DNA of 64,000 nt. Origin: Ochrobactrum sp. Marseille-Q0166. GTDB lineage: Bacteria; Pseudomonadota; Alphaproteobacteria; Rhizobiales; Rhizobiaceae. The translations under genes were made by a program, and so were the position numbers. Location: assembly GCF_014397025.1 (NCBI RefSeq), contig NZ_JACJUO010000002.1, forward strand, positions 981,501 to 1,045,500, given 5' to 3'. Position 1 is the stretch's first letter. Each line of letters starts with the position of its first letter. The notes beneath the pieces were generated by a model. The model was not told where the DNA came from and did no database searches. It saw nothing but the letters and a program-made list of their open reading frames with translations. This document shows positions 38,891 to 48,385 of this stretch, in pieces.

Positions 38891-39622
38891 ATGAAAAGTG
38901 TCACACAATTTAATTTTTATTTAAATAGATTTTTTATATCCTCAACATTATTGCTCCTTTGTGCCTGCACAACGCACACGCCGACCGATGCCGGACTGAG
39001 TAGTGGTAGTGCTGCTATTCCGGATGCAGCAAGTGATTTGGGCGCTGCATACAAAAAGCATCCAAGCGATAAAAAAACAGCGTTAGCTTATACGCAGGTG
39101 CTTGATAAACGTGGCAACTATGAGCAATCGCTGGCTGTTGTCAGAAAGCTGGTGATAGCTTACCCTAACGACAGAGAAGTGCTGGCTGCATATGGTAAAA
39201 CACTGGCAGAAAATGGCCAGTATCAAATGGCTTTGCAGGCTATTACGCGAGCCCAAACGCCAGAGCAGCCTGATTGGCGACTGTTGTCCACCGAGGCGTC
39301 TGTCTGGGACAGATTGGGGCAGTACGAAAAAGCACGTTCCCTTTATCGGAAGGCCCATGATATTAACCCCTCCGATGGCTCCATTCAATCGAATCTCGGC
39401 ATTTCCTACCTGTTGTCCGGCGATCTGAAGGCGGCTGAAGAAAATCTAAGAAAAGCAGCCGAAAATAGAGATGCGACGCCAATTACTCGTCAAAATCTGG
39501 CGCTCGCTGTCGGGCTGCAAGGGCGCTATGAAGAAGCCAAAAGCATATACTTAAAAGACTTACCTGAAAGTCAGACTGCTGATAATATTAACTATATAAA
39601 ATCATTGTCGAAAAAAGTATAA
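38891..39622 (+). CDS. tadD: TPR lipoprotein TadD
   Basis: This 243-residue protein has a lipoprotein signal with LLLLCACTTHT (lipobox cysteine near residue 24-26) and tetratricopeptide repeats from about 50 to 230: RGNYEQSLAVVRKLVIAYPN, YGKTLAENGQYQMALQAITR and YEKARSLYRKAHDINPSDGS. TadD is a peripheral lipoprotein of the Tad machine, perhaps helping secretin assembly. It ends 1 bp before the tadG-like gene. Confidence 0.9.
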   Translation: MKSVTQFNFYLNRFFISSTLLLLCACTTHTPTDAGLSSGSAAIPDAASDLGAAYKKHPSDKKTALAYTQVLDKRGNYEQSLAVVRKLVIAYPNDREVLAAYGKTLAENGQYQMALQAITRAQTPEQPDWRLLSTEASVWDRLGQYEKARSLYRKAHDINPSDGSIQSNLGISYLLSGDLKAAEENLRKAAENRDATPITRQNLALAVGLQGRYEEAKSIYLKDLPESQTADNINYIKSLSKKV

Positions 39623-40319
39623 AATGAATTATCGAACTTCAAGCCGAAAAAAATATTTAAATTATTTTAGTGATGAGAGTGGAGGAATAGCGATAATCTC
39701 GGCGTTGGTTCTTACCACGCTGTGCATTGCAGCGGGAGCGGCGGTAGAAGTAGCGCGCATCGCTCACTACAAATCTCAGTTGCAGCATGCAGCGGACGCT
39801 GCTGTTCTGGCTTCCATTTCACAGTCTTCTAAAGCGTATCGCCGGTTTAGTGGGGGAGGTGTGGACGAAGTATCTTTTGCTGAGTTGGGTAGAAAAGACG
39901 TCGCGTCTTTCTTTATTCAGAATGTTCAAGCTGACCACGCGTTAAGTGTGATAGATGAAAATATCAACGCTGAAGTTGGTAGCGAAAATTCTGTTTTGTT
40001 TTCCAAAATCACCTATACTGCAAAAATACATGCCACGTTTGCGCGTATTATTGGTTACGAGAATTTCTCAGTGCAGGGCCATGCGGAAGCAAGGCGTGAG
40101 CTGAATAAAGTTGAAAGCGAAAATCCAGCGCTTGATATCCATTTTTTTCTCGATAATTCACCTTCCATGGGCATTGGTGCCAGAGAAGAAGATATCGCAT
40201 GGCTTCAGAAACTACCGATAAAAGATGAACAGGGCTGTGCCTTCGCATGCCACATTGGAGCCGAGAAAATGAATAATTGGTATCCACGGGATATACCAAT
40301 ATTTAGGCAGCAAGGCTTA

Positions 40320-41366
40320 GAGCGTTTCCCTATCATAGTGGATCGTATCCGCAAGATGCGAAGTAGTTTTGCGCTTCCTGCGGATCAATGAGTTCGACGA
40401 TTTTTCCAATCCTGTCCCAAAGGTCGCTGACGGTTCGCTCTGCGGCTTTTCGCAGGAGGGCTTTCAACTTGGAGAACGCCTTTTCTATGGGATTGAAGTC
40501 TGGGCTGTATGGCGGCAGGAACATCAGCCTCGCACCCACGGCTTCGATTATCTCACGTGCTGCCGGTCGTTTGTGACTGGAAAGATTGTCGAGAATGACG
40601 ATATCGCCTGGCTTCAATGTCGGAACGAGAACCTGACCGACATAAGCCTCGAACCATTCACCATTGATCGGTCCGTCAATGACAAGGGGTGCGACCATTC
40701 CTGTGTTTCGCAATCCGGCAACAAGTGTCGTTGTCTTGCGATGACCGTGTGGGAAGCCCATTCGCAGCCGCTCGCCCTTGAGACAGCGTCCGTGCGTGCG
40801 GGCCATATTGGTTGCGGTCCATGTCTCGTCGATAAAAACCAGCCGTGCAGGATCGAGATCGAGCTGTTTGTCAAACCAGGACTGACGCATTTCCAAAAGA
40901 TCCGGACGGCTTTGCTCTACCGCATGGCCAGTCTTTTTTTGCGTGTTTGGTCGTGCCGGACAAGGAAACGGTGTAACGCCGACTTGCTGATGACGACACC
41001 TTGCGCAGACAGAGCATCACGCAACTCGAACAAGGTGCCGTCGCGATGCTCGCCGAGCCAAGCCATAATCAGATCAGCGTAAGCTTCCGTCTTGCGGGAA
41101 TTGCGGTCACCTCCGAGGGGACCGGGACGAACATTCCCTTTTTGAATTTGCAAGGTGCGCCAACGGCTGACGCTCGCCACACCAACGCCAAACCGCTCTG
41201 CAGCCTCTCGATGCGATGCACCAGCCGACACGGCAGCAACAACACGGGTACGAAGATCAACAGAAAGGGCCTTTGACATATCTGCCGACCTCCATCGGCA
41301 GATAGTTTGAATCAGAAACGAGCTGATTTGCAAAGCCATCCGATTCATTCAGATAGGGAAACGCTC
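40320..41366 (-). mobile_element. IS630-family element, copy 2 (1,047 bp)
   Basis: It has the same 15-bp terminal repeats as copy 1 and TA duplications at 40318-40319 and 41367-41368. It is the mirror image of copy 1; every internal landmark maps by reflection, including the frameshift site at 40934-40940. The target is the tadG-like gene. Confidence 0.93.
40333..41279 (-). CDS. IS630-type transposase (copy 2), -1 frameshift
   Basis: Its two frames are identical in sequence to those of copy 1: ATG at 41279, first frame ending after KKRLAMR, then a shift at the A7 run into the catalytic half ending at 40333. The DDE residues (FIDETWTATN, VILDNLSS, DFNPIEKAF) are intact. Identity with copy 1 implies a recent duplication event within this strain. 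Confidence 0.88.
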
Positions 41367-42224
41367 TAAAGCTTCGAATTGATGAGCTTCGAGAAGCCGT
41401 TGCAAATTTTGTCAAAAATGTTGAAATAAATCAAAGTACTTCAGGTATTGTTTCTCCAAAAGACAAAATAAGATTTTCTGCTTATTCATTCGCAGAAGCG
41501 CAGTATCTAGCAAAAAATGAACCAATAAGAAATATATTTAGACTATCGGATGAATATAATGAATTGATCAGTATCATGTCAGATTACACTAGATTTGATG
41601 TGCAGAAAGTAGGTTATGAGTTACAAATTAAGCCGGGTTCAGAAATCTGCACTAAAGCAAGCTACGAGGATGGTTGTATTGAGGTAGGAACTGCTAATAA
41701 ATATATGGCCGGTTTTTATGTTGGTTCTCGAAACTCTAGTCATTTAGCGCGGGCAATGTCATATGTTAATGGTGATATAAAGAATAAATTAAATAATAAC
41801 AAAAAAAGGAAGGATATTCTTTTTATTATCACAGACGGAATGGCAAATTTTAATAAAGATAATATAGGTCGGTGTTACGAAAAAAACACTGGGAACTACA
41901 GAAGTTCTGTAGATCAACATTCCGACGGACCACTAGGGGATTGTGTTGGTCCAATCGACATCGAAATGTGTGAGAGAATTAAAAGCGGTGGGGTTGGAAT
42001 AGCTATCGTCTATACGCGATACCGAGATCGGCTAAAAGAGGGAGATAAAGAATTTGAAAATATTGTTCTCCCTCAATTGGGTCTCGTTGAAGATCATTTG
42101 AAAAAGTGTGCGAGCCCGGGTCTTTTTGAGGTTTCTGATTTCAGCGGTAATATGTACGAAAAGATCAGGAGTGTTTTCGAGAAAGCTTCGATGAATCTTA
42201 AGCTTGTTCATTGATTTATGCACA

Positions 42225-42716
42225 ATGTTCAGTAGATTTTATAAGTTTATAAAAGATGAGCGTGGGGCTTCAGCTTTGGAATTTGCGCTCGTCTCCGTTC
42301 CGTTCATCTTAGTAATTTTTATGATATTAAATATTTCGTTGCTAATTATTGGTAAGCAATTATTGAGCAGCTTTGTTAATGACGAGGTGAGGGATTTAAA
42401 AATAAATACAAGAAAAGCGGATTTTAAAAATAATTATGAAATAGACAAGAAGCTATGTAGTAAACTTTCTTATTTTTTAATTACTGATTGTAATTCAATA
42501 CGCGTAGATTTACATGGTTATGATAATATAGATGATAAAAAAATAGGAAGAATTAATAATATTAAATTTTCGATTGAGAGAATAAAACAAGGGCAGATAG
42601 TAACACTGGTTGTTTCCTACCGCTGGAATAGTGTTTTTGGTTTGTTTGATGAGCATTTTGCGCCTGTGCGTTCTTTCCGGGAGTCGTACGAGATAAGGAC
42701 TTGGGTGAATGAATAG
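42225..42716 (+). CDS. tadE: TadE-like pseudopilin
   Basis: This 163-residue protein starts MFSRFYKFIKDERGASALEF, with the TadE-type cleavage region (RGASALEFALV) and a long helix after it (VPFILVIFMILNISLLIIG). The remainder is polar. It begins 10 bp after the tadG stop; a TTG at 42204 overlaps tadG but adds a poor N terminus. It overlaps the next gene by 8 bp. Minor pseudopilins are processed by CpaA and needed for pilus formation in Aggregatibacter. Confidence 0.85.
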   Translation: MFSRFYKFIKDERGASALEFALVSVPFILVIFMILNISLLIIGKQLLSSFVNDEVRDLKINTRKADFKNNYEIDKKLCSKLSYFLITDCNSIRVDLHGYDNIDDKKIGRINNIKFSIERIKQGQIVTLVVSYRWNSVFGLFDEHFAPVRSFRESYEIRTWVNE

Positions 42717-43341
42717 TTTAGTGTCATATGATCGTTCAAAATCAGGTTCTGTCACGGTCGAATTCGCGATTATTTTTCCAGTATTGGTAATCCTGCTTTT
42801 TGGGTTAATTGAATTGGCGAACCTAATTGATTTTCATAGGAAATTAGACCTGGTTGCTTCAACAACTGGAGATCTTGCAAGCGAACTAATATATGAACCG
42901 AATTCAAATTATTCTGACAGAGGTTCGGACAAAGTAAGTACGAGCAGAAAAAAAATCTGTGCTCTGCTTAAGGTGGGTTCCAAGAATTATTATCCCTTAA
43001 ATGATCGTAACGTTTCGCTTAATTTGAGTTATTATACCGGTAATAAGCCGGAGTGGACGGGTTCTCTTCGTGGTGAGCCTAGCCCAAACAGCGAAGATCA
43101 AGTCCTGCCTGACTGGTTTATGCAACGATACAGTTCAGAGCTGAATGAAGCTAAAAGTACTACTAAGCGTATGGGAATCTTCAGAGTACATGTCGAATCC
43201 AAGTATGATCCGATATTTTTGGAAAGCGCGTTGACCAGTATAAATGTGTTGCCTAGGAAAAAAGATTACTGGGTATTTTTGAGAAATGAAGACGGTTTGA
43301 CCTGTCTCGATTGTAGTGACAATTTTCAGTGCCTGAACTGA
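42709..43341 (+). CDS. tadF: TadF-like pseudopilin
   Basis: This 210-residue protein starts MNSLVSYDRSKSGSVTVEFA with the pseudopilin cleavage motif and the helix FAIIFPVLVILLFGLIELAN. The periplasmic part has two C-terminal cysteines (LTCLDCSDNFQC). It is the last gene of the plus-strand pilus operon and converges on the fepG-like gene, only 17 bp away, so the island's right boundary lies here. Confidence 0.85.
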   Translation: MNSLVSYDRSKSGSVTVEFAIIFPVLVILLFGLIELANLIDFHRKLDLVASTTGDLASELIYEPNSNYSDRGSDKVSTSRKKICALLKVGSKNYYPLNDRNVSLNLSYYTGNKPEWTGSLRGEPSPNSEDQVLPDWFMQRYSSELNEAKSTTKRMGIFRVHVESKYDPIFLESALTSINVLPRKKDYWVFLRNEDGLTCLDCSDNFQCLN

Positions 43342-43358
43342 TTAAAAATGTACAATTT

Positions 43359-44390
43359 CTATTTGCGGGTTGAAAGTATCCAAAGAAGGTAAATTCCTCC
43401 TAAAAGACCGGTAGTCAGTCCAATTGGCATTTTGATGTTTAAAGGAAAGTGTTGCGCAAATAAATCCGCTCCGACAAGCAAAACTGCTCCCAGCAGCGCA
43501 CTTGCAATCAATGGCACACCCGGTGCGTGTGTCAGCCGACGCACAAGCTGCGGGGCCGCTAATGCAATAAAAGCAATCGGCCCTGTGGCAGCAGTGGCGA
43601 CCGAAGTGAGCGTCACTGCAACAAGCACCATCGCGAGCCGTGTGGTTTCGACCGATACGCCCAGTTGACGCGCCGCATCATCGCCCATTTCAATCAAACT
43701 GATGCGTTGCGCATAGGTGACCACGATCGGTACGGTGATAAAGAAGCCGACGACGGCCGGAATTGCATGTGCCCATGTTCGGGTGTTCAATGATCCCGCC
43801 AGCCAAAGTTGGGCGGAAGCAGCTTGATCAAGGTCGCCTGCGACCAGCAAAACTGTGTTGACACCGGAAAGAACCGCTCCGACACCAAGTCCTATCAGAA
43901 TAAGCCGATAGCCTCCGGTTGTTCGTCCTTTGAGGGCCAGCACGAAAACAATTATTGCTGTTCCAAGACCAGAAAGTACCGCCGCCAGCGCTGTTTCAAA
44001 TGGTCCAGCGTTAAAGAGAATAATTTGAACAATCGCTCCGGTTGCGGCTCCCGTTGTAAATCCGATTATGTCGGGCGAACCAAGTGCATTGCGGGATATG
44101 GACTGGAAAATGGATCCAGCCATGCCAAGGGATGCACCGACGAAAATGGCAGTCACCAGACGAGGCAGCCGAACACGCATTATAATGCGCTCGGCAGTTG
44201 GATTGGCTGCATCACCCAGCAGACTTTTGAAGATTTCTTGAGGCGAAAAAGCCATCGTACCGGTGCCGATATGCAATATTGCGAATAAGAATAATGCACA
44301 TATCAAACAAGCACAGACGATGAGCGTTCGCGCTCTCCATTGAATGGAAATGCTGCCTAATCTGATGACGGATTTGTGGAGATTGCTCAT
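43359..44390 (-). CDS. Iron-siderophore ABC permease (FepG-like)
   Basis: This 343-residue FecCD-family permease has about ten helices. Diagnostic stretches are VRLPRLVTAIFVGASLGMAG and FIALAAPQLVRRLTHAPGVP. It pairs with the neighbouring FepD-like permease, overlapping its stop by 4 bp. Together they form the inner-membrane channel for a ferric siderophore, powered by the ATPase encoded at 46569. GC content here returns to the core level. Confidence 0.9.
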   Translation of the reverse strand: MSNLHKSVIRLGSISIQWRARTLIVCACLICALFLFAILHIGTGTMAFSPQEIFKSLLGDAANPTAERIIMRVRLPRLVTAIFVGASLGMAGSIFQSISRNALGSPDIIGFTTGAATGAIVQIILFNAGPFETALAAVLSGLGTAIIVFVLALKGRTTGGYRLILIGLGVGAVLSGVNTVLLVAGDLDQAASAQLWLAGSLNTRTWAHAIPAVVGFFITVPIVVTYAQRISLIEMGDDAARQLGVSVETTRLAMVLVAVTLTSVATAATGPIAFIALAAPQLVRRLTHAPGVPLIASALLGAVLLVGADLFAQHFPLNIKMPIGLTTGLLGGIYLLWILSTRK

Positions 44391-45442
44391 AGCTTTGATA
44401 ATCGAAACCGGCGCACGATAATGATGAAGAAAGGCCCACCAATCAGCATTGCGATGATCCCGGCCGCAACTTCTGCAGGGGCAGCAACGATACGACCGAG
44501 AATATCGGCTCCAAGCAACAATATAGCGGCGAACAGTGCAGAATAGGGTAGTATCCAGCGATAATTCGGACCAGCAATCGTTCTGGCAAGATGCGGTGCT
44601 ACCAATCCAACGAAGCCAATTGGTCCAGCGCCTGCTGTTGCTGATCCTGCGAGCAGCATGACTGCGAGACAGGACAAGAACCAGGTCGCATAGACATTGA
44701 CGCCGAGAGCTGCGCCCAGTTCCTTACCGAGAGCGATGGAATTCAGTTTTCCTGCAAGTGAAAAGGCGATCAGCAACCCAAAGAAAATCGAGACAGCCAG
44801 CACCCGAATTACATCGTAACCCCGGCCTTCGACTGATCCTGCCGACCAGTTTCGAAACTGATCGAGCACGTCCGTTGGCGCATTGATGATGACAATGCCG
44901 GTTATCGAAGCGAGCACAACTGAAAGTCCTGCGCCAGCCAGCACCAGGCGTACGGGATTGGTTCCTGTTCCATGACCCTGTCCGAGCATAAAAACGGCAA
45001 CGCCTGCCAGCCCTGCACCGGCAAAAGCAAACCAGACATATTGCGCCATGCTCGTCAGATTGAATGCTACAATTCCGAGGATGACAGCGACCGCCGCGCC
45101 TGAATTAATCCCAAGCAATCCCGGTTCAGCGAGCGGATTGCGGGTAACTGCCTGCATAATTGCGCCGGCAACACCCAATGCCAGCCCTGCAAGAATTGCA
45201 ACCATCGTTCGCGGGATGCGCAGTTCCTGAACGATCAGGTGTTGATCATTATGAAGATCGGGATTCCATAAGGCTTCTATGCTAACCGCGAGCGGGATGG
45301 TGCGGGAACCGAGCGTGAAACTTAAACCGATTGCGATAAACAGCGCCAACAGCCCCACGCCCAGCCCCAATATCCTACGCTTGCGCAGATTTGTTGCTGA
45401 TGCCCTGTAGGAGGTGGCGGGAGCGGTGTGTGCGTCAGTCAT
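44387..45442 (-). CDS. Iron-siderophore ABC permease (FepD-like)
   Basis: This 351-residue FecCD permease has the motifs LRIPRTMVAILAGLALGVAG and GFVGLVAPHLARTIAGPNYR. It overlaps the solute-binding gene by 4 bp at its start and fepG-like by 4 bp at its end, so the three genes form a tightly coupled operon. Confidence 0.92.
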   Translation of the reverse strand: MTDAHTAPATSYRASATNLRKRRILGLGVGLLALFIAIGLSFTLGSRTIPLAVSIEALWNPDLHNDQHLIVQELRIPRTMVAILAGLALGVAGAIMQAVTRNPLAEPGLLGINSGAAVAVILGIVAFNLTSMAQYVWFAFAGAGLAGVAVFMLGQGHGTGTNPVRLVLAGAGLSVVLASITGIVIINAPTDVLDQFRNWSAGSVEGRGYDVIRVLAVSIFFGLLIAFSLAGKLNSIALGKELGAALGVNVYATWFLSCLAVMLLAGSATAGAGPIGFVGLVAPHLARTIAGPNYRWILPYSALFAAILLLGADILGRIVAAPAEVAAGIIAMLIGGPFFIIIVRRFRLSKL

Positions 45443-46401
45443 TGACTAAAATTGGCTGCCACAATATCGATCAGCTGAATGCCGGAATAGTAGTCGATCC
45501 GGAAAGAGGTCGCGCCGAGCGGATAAACCCGTTTGCTCTTCACAGCCTCAAGATTTGCTAAAACAGGGTCTTTCAGGAAAGCACTAACATCGGGATCAAG
45601 GCCACGCAGCAGGAAGACACTTTTGCCCGTTATAGCAGCAGAGAGATTTTCATGGGAGATAAAATCGAAATCTGAGCTTCGGGTAACTTGTCCCGCCAGT
45701 GATGCTGGAAGTCCTTCGACTTTGAAGCCCAAAGCCTGAAGAAGCTGGCCCTGCGCACTATCCACCTTGCCGATTGAATAGCTGTTGCCGATATTATAGC
45801 CAACAATGGTGATCGGCTCTTGAGAGGGCTTCATTTCAGAGGCCACTTTGGAAGCATAGTCGTTAAAACGCTTGCCCGCAGCATCAGCCTCCTGTTCCAG
45901 GCCAGTCGCCTTTCCAATCTCTGCTGCAATCTCCTGCCAGCTCTGGTTGGAATAGTTTACAACCATTGTTGGAATGCCCTGCGCTTTAAGTTCAGGATAA
46001 TGTTGTAGAACGCTGTCTGCACCCGTTGCAGATGCAATAACAAGGTCTGGCTCAAGTGCAATGATTGCTTCAATGTCAAAATCAAGATTCGAGTAAAGAA
46101 CTTCAACGCCACGTTCATCGGCGACTTTTGCCCATTGAGAGAAGAAGCCCTTATCATCGGTCAGAATGCTCGGCGTCGTCGCTGCCGAGGCAATCAGCGG
46201 TGCATTGATTGCAAGCAGAATACCAGTCAGGCTGGGCGCTGTTGAAACGATGCGCAACGGCTTTGACTTTAATGTCAATTCGCCCGAATAGTGTTTTACA
46301 GTTCGTGGCCAGGTGTCATCCTGAGACTGAGCGCTTTTCAGCGGCAGCATCAGAGCTGCAAGCATAACGAAAACTGAGACGATGATTTTTGTGGGTTTCA
46401 C
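45439..46401 (-). CDS. Ferric-enterobactin-type periplasmic binding protein (FepB-like)
   Basis: This 320-residue protein starts at GTG 46401 with a signal peptide (IIVSVFVMLAALMLPLKSAQ). It resembles E. coli FepB in several blocks: TWPRTVKHYSGELTL, RIVSTAPSLTGILLAINAPL and FFSQWAKVADERG. The end, ATSFRIDYYSGIQLIDIVA, also matches. FepB binds catecholate ferric siderophores in the periplasm and hands them to FepDG. The RBS AAGGA lies 10 nt upstream. The ligand here may differ; only the family is firm. Confidence 0.92.
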   Translation of the reverse strand: MKPTKIIVSVFVMLAALMLPLKSAQSQDDTWPRTVKHYSGELTLKSKPLRIVSTAPSLTGILLAINAPLIASAATTPSILTDDKGFFSQWAKVADERGVEVLYSNLDFDIEAIIALEPDLVIASATGADSVLQHYPELKAQGIPTMVVNYSNQSWQEIAAEIGKATGLEQEADAAGKRFNDYASKVASEMKPSQEPITIVGYNIGNSYSIGKVDSAQGQLLQALGFKVEGLPASLAGQVTRSSDFDFISHENLSAAITGKSVFLLRGLDPDVSAFLKDPVLANLEAVKSKRVYPLGATSFRIDYYSGIQLIDIVAANFSQ

Positions 46402-46461
46402 GGCCGATCCTTATCTGAGATCGTTATTCTGCGGTTCCGGCTAAGTGAGGGCACTTTGCTA

Positions 46462-46475
46462 AAATATGAATATTT
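46462..46475. promoter_or_regulatory. AAATAT-GA-ATATTT inverted repeat upstream of fepB-like
   Basis: A 6-bp perfect inverted repeat with a 2-bp spacer lies 61-74 bp upstream of the fepB-like start, in the divergent region shared with the ATPase gene. It is a candidate promoter element or iron-regulator site; it does not match a Fur, Irr or RirA box that I can recall with certainty. Confidence 0.4.
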
Positions 46476-46482
46476 CGCTCCA

Positions 46483-46499
46483 TATTGCAGAACGCATTC
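46483..46499 (+). promoter_or_regulatory. Candidate IclR operator upstream of fepC-like gene
   Basis: TATTGCAGAACGCATTC here and TATTGCGGTATGCATTC at 48386 agree at 14 of 17 positions. The distance from the motif start to the gene start is 86 bp here and 85 bp for the TonB receptor gene. The longer stretch ATTGCA-15-TGCAAT at 46484-46510 is also palindromic. I infer binding by the IclR-type regulator encoded between the two genes. Confidence 0.6.
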
Positions 46500-46568
46500 T
46501 ACAATGCAATACGGAGCCTTCACGGCCTGCATTCGATTTTGTGGTTATCTGCCATTAGGACCCAGTAC

Positions 46569-47369
46569 ATGACTCACCGCCTTCGCGCTGAAACCGTCAC
46601 ATTGAAATATGATGAGCGAACTGTTGCGCGAGATTTGTCTGTGTCAATTCCAGATGCATCCTTTACGGTGATTGTCGGTCCGAATGCTTGCGGGAAATCC
46701 ACGCTTTTGCGCGCCTTGTCGCGGTTGCTTAAGCCTTCAACCGGTAGGGTCGTGCTGGATGGGGGGGATATTGCAAATCTGCCAGCAAAGGAAACGGCGC
46801 GCCGGCTTGGGCTGTTGCCGCAAAGCTCTATTGCTCCCGAAGGCATCACGGTTGCTGATCTGGTTGCGCGTGGACGGTATCCACATCAGTCATTTTTGCG
46901 GCAATGGTCAGCAGCAGACGAGGCAGCAGTCGCGCAGGCCATGGCTTCGACGAGGATTACAGAACTCGCCAACCGCCCTGTAGATGAGTTGTCAGGTGGC
47001 CAGCGCCAGCGAGTCTGGATTGCTCTGGTGCTTGCACAAGACACGCCTATCCTTTTGCTGGATGAGCCAACCACATATCTCGACATTGCCCATCAAATCG
47101 AGCTGCTTGATCTTCTGGCTCAATTGAACAAACAAGGGCGTACGGTGGTTGCCGTCTTGCATGAACTTAATCATGCCTGTCGTTATGCTTCGCACCTTAT
47201 CGCGATGCGTGATGGCGCTCTGATTGCCCAGGGGAAGCCTGCCGATATTGTGACCGAAAAACTGGTGGGAGAAGTTTTCGGTTTGGCATCAGTCATTATC
47301 GCTGATCCTGTTTCCGGCACACCACTGATTGTGCCGAAAAGCAGCAGTTCAATCGACGAAGTTTCTTAG
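46569..47369 (+). CDS. Iron-siderophore ABC transporter ATPase (FepC-like)
   Basis: This 266-residue ABC ATPase has Walker A GPNACGKSTLLRAL, the Q-loop LLPQSS, the signature LSGGQRQRVWIALVLAQDT and Walker B ILLLDEPTTYLDIAHQIELL, a pattern typical of siderophore/haem importers. It energises the FepDG-type permease pair encoded on the opposite strand. ATG 46569 starts MTHRLRAETVTLKYDE; upstream in-frame starts add unusual sequence. It overlaps the convergent IclR gene by 4 bp at the stop. Confidence 0.93.
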   Translation: MTHRLRAETVTLKYDERTVARDLSVSIPDASFTVIVGPNACGKSTLLRALSRLLKPSTGRVVLDGGDIANLPAKETARRLGLLPQSSIAPEGITVADLVARGRYPHQSFLRQWSAADEAAVAQAMASTRITELANRPVDELSGGQRQRVWIALVLAQDTPILLLDEPTTYLDIAHQIELLDLLAQLNKQGRTVVAVLHELNHACRYASHLIAMRDGALIAQGKPADIVTEKLVGEVFGLASVIIADPVSGTPLIVPKSSSSIDEVS

Positions 47370-48226
47370 ATTTCCGGCATTTCGAGCGTGGTATCCACAA
47401 TCAGTCCGCCGGTCGATTCGTTGACCTTGCACGCTTCGTAAAACAGTGCCCGGCGTTCTTCATCGGTGCGCAGTTGTCCAAGATCAGCCACTGTCGTCAT
47501 AACGCAAACGATTTCGCCTTGCGCATCAAGCACAGGTGAAGCCTGACCGGTGACGTTTGAGAGAAGGTGACTGGTCATTTCAGACCAGCGGTCGGTGCGA
47601 ACTTTTTCCAGCACCGCTTTGGAAGGTGGCGTCCCGCGAAAGCTTGCAGGCTGTACTTTGCGCACCGCATCAATGCTGCTTTTAGGCAAGAACGACTGAA
47701 ACACCAGACCACAGGCTGTATTGTCCACGGGCAGCGTATCGCCGAGCGCCAGAGGGTTGATCGAAAAATAAGCGCTGCGATACCAGCGCACCAGTGTTGG
47801 ACCTCGATCTGTCCAGATCGCGACCCCGCCACTCATGGCGTGGCGCTGCGATAGCGCTTTCATATGATGGGCCGCAATTTCGACAGCATCGACCCGCTTC
47901 AATGCGCCAATTCCGATACTTAAAGCCGTTGGTCCCAGATCATAAAAGCCGCTGACAGGGTCTTGTTTTGCCAGACCTTCTTTGACGAGGCTTTGCATGT
48001 AACGGTGCGCAGTTGATCCACCCGTACCGGCGCGCTTGGCGACTTCGCCAAGGGGAAGCTCATTTTCTGCATTGGCCAGAATTTTCAGAAATTTTGCGGC
48101 AATCGATACCGACTGAATTGTACCGGAACGTTTATCGCTCGCGCTTTCTGCTTGCTCTAACGAAATGCCGTCTTGCTCTTTCAAATGCCTAGCCTCCCGC
48201 CAGATGAACCAATGCCCATTTGTCAT
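47366..48226 (-). CDS. IclR-family transcriptional regulator
   Basis: This 286-residue protein has an N-terminal winged helix-turn-helix (LGEVAKRAGTGGSTAHRYMQ around residues 57-77) and the IclR ligand-binding domain ending VMTTVADLGQLRTDEER and GGLIVDTTLEMPEI. It lies between the siderophore ATPase and the TonB receptor genes and is transcribed away from the latter. IclR proteins are usually specific for small organic acids or aromatics rather than iron, which points to a metabolised ligand. Confidence 0.9.
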   Translation of the reverse strand: MTNGHWFIWREARHLKEQDGISLEQAESASDKRSGTIQSVSIAAKFLKILANAENELPLGEVAKRAGTGGSTAHRYMQSLVKEGLAKQDPVSGFYDLGPTALSIGIGALKRVDAVEIAAHHMKALSQRHAMSGGVAIWTDRGPTLVRWYRSAYFSINPLALGDTLPVDNTACGLVFQSFLPKSSIDAVRKVQPASFRGTPPSKAVLEKVRTDRWSEMTSHLLSNVTGQASPVLDAQGEIVCVMTTVADLGQLRTDEERRALFYEACKVNESTGGLIVDTTLEMPEI

Positions 48227-48385
48227 TCTTTATTCCGCTGGGGGCATGTGTAGCGTGAACTATGTTCAAAATCATACGCGACACAATGCGCATTTTATCA
48301 TGACAGACCAAACCCCGCCTGTTGCCTGTGATATTCCGAAGCGTTGCCAAACTGCAACAACCAAAATCCGCTTACGTTCATACTG

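Larger units (their letters stand above)
39624..42214 (+). pseudogene. tadG: TadG-like pilus protein, interrupted by IS630
   Basis: The N-terminal half (39624-40319) has the TadE/G-type membrane segment SGGIAIISALVLTTLCIAAG and a VWA metal site, FFLDNSPSMGIGAREE. The C-terminal half (41369-42214) continues with FFIITDGMANF-like sequence (LFIITDGMANFNKDN). Removing the 1,047-bp IS and one TA joins GGC TTA AAG CTT in frame, giving 513 residues. TadG is thought to help anchor the pilus machinery. The present 5' fragment would read into the IS and stop at 40391. Confidence 0.9.

Noticed and set aside
40369..41082. 237-residue plus-strand frame inside IS630 copy 2 (also at 32735-33448 in copy 1)
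   Set aside because: It is the reverse complement of the transposase, present in both copies, with no start signal or domain.
27379..43341. Second copy of the tRNA-Lys 3' end as right att site
   Set aside because: I found no repeat of the T-arm/acceptor sequence near 43.3 kb, so the right boundary is not supported by an att match.
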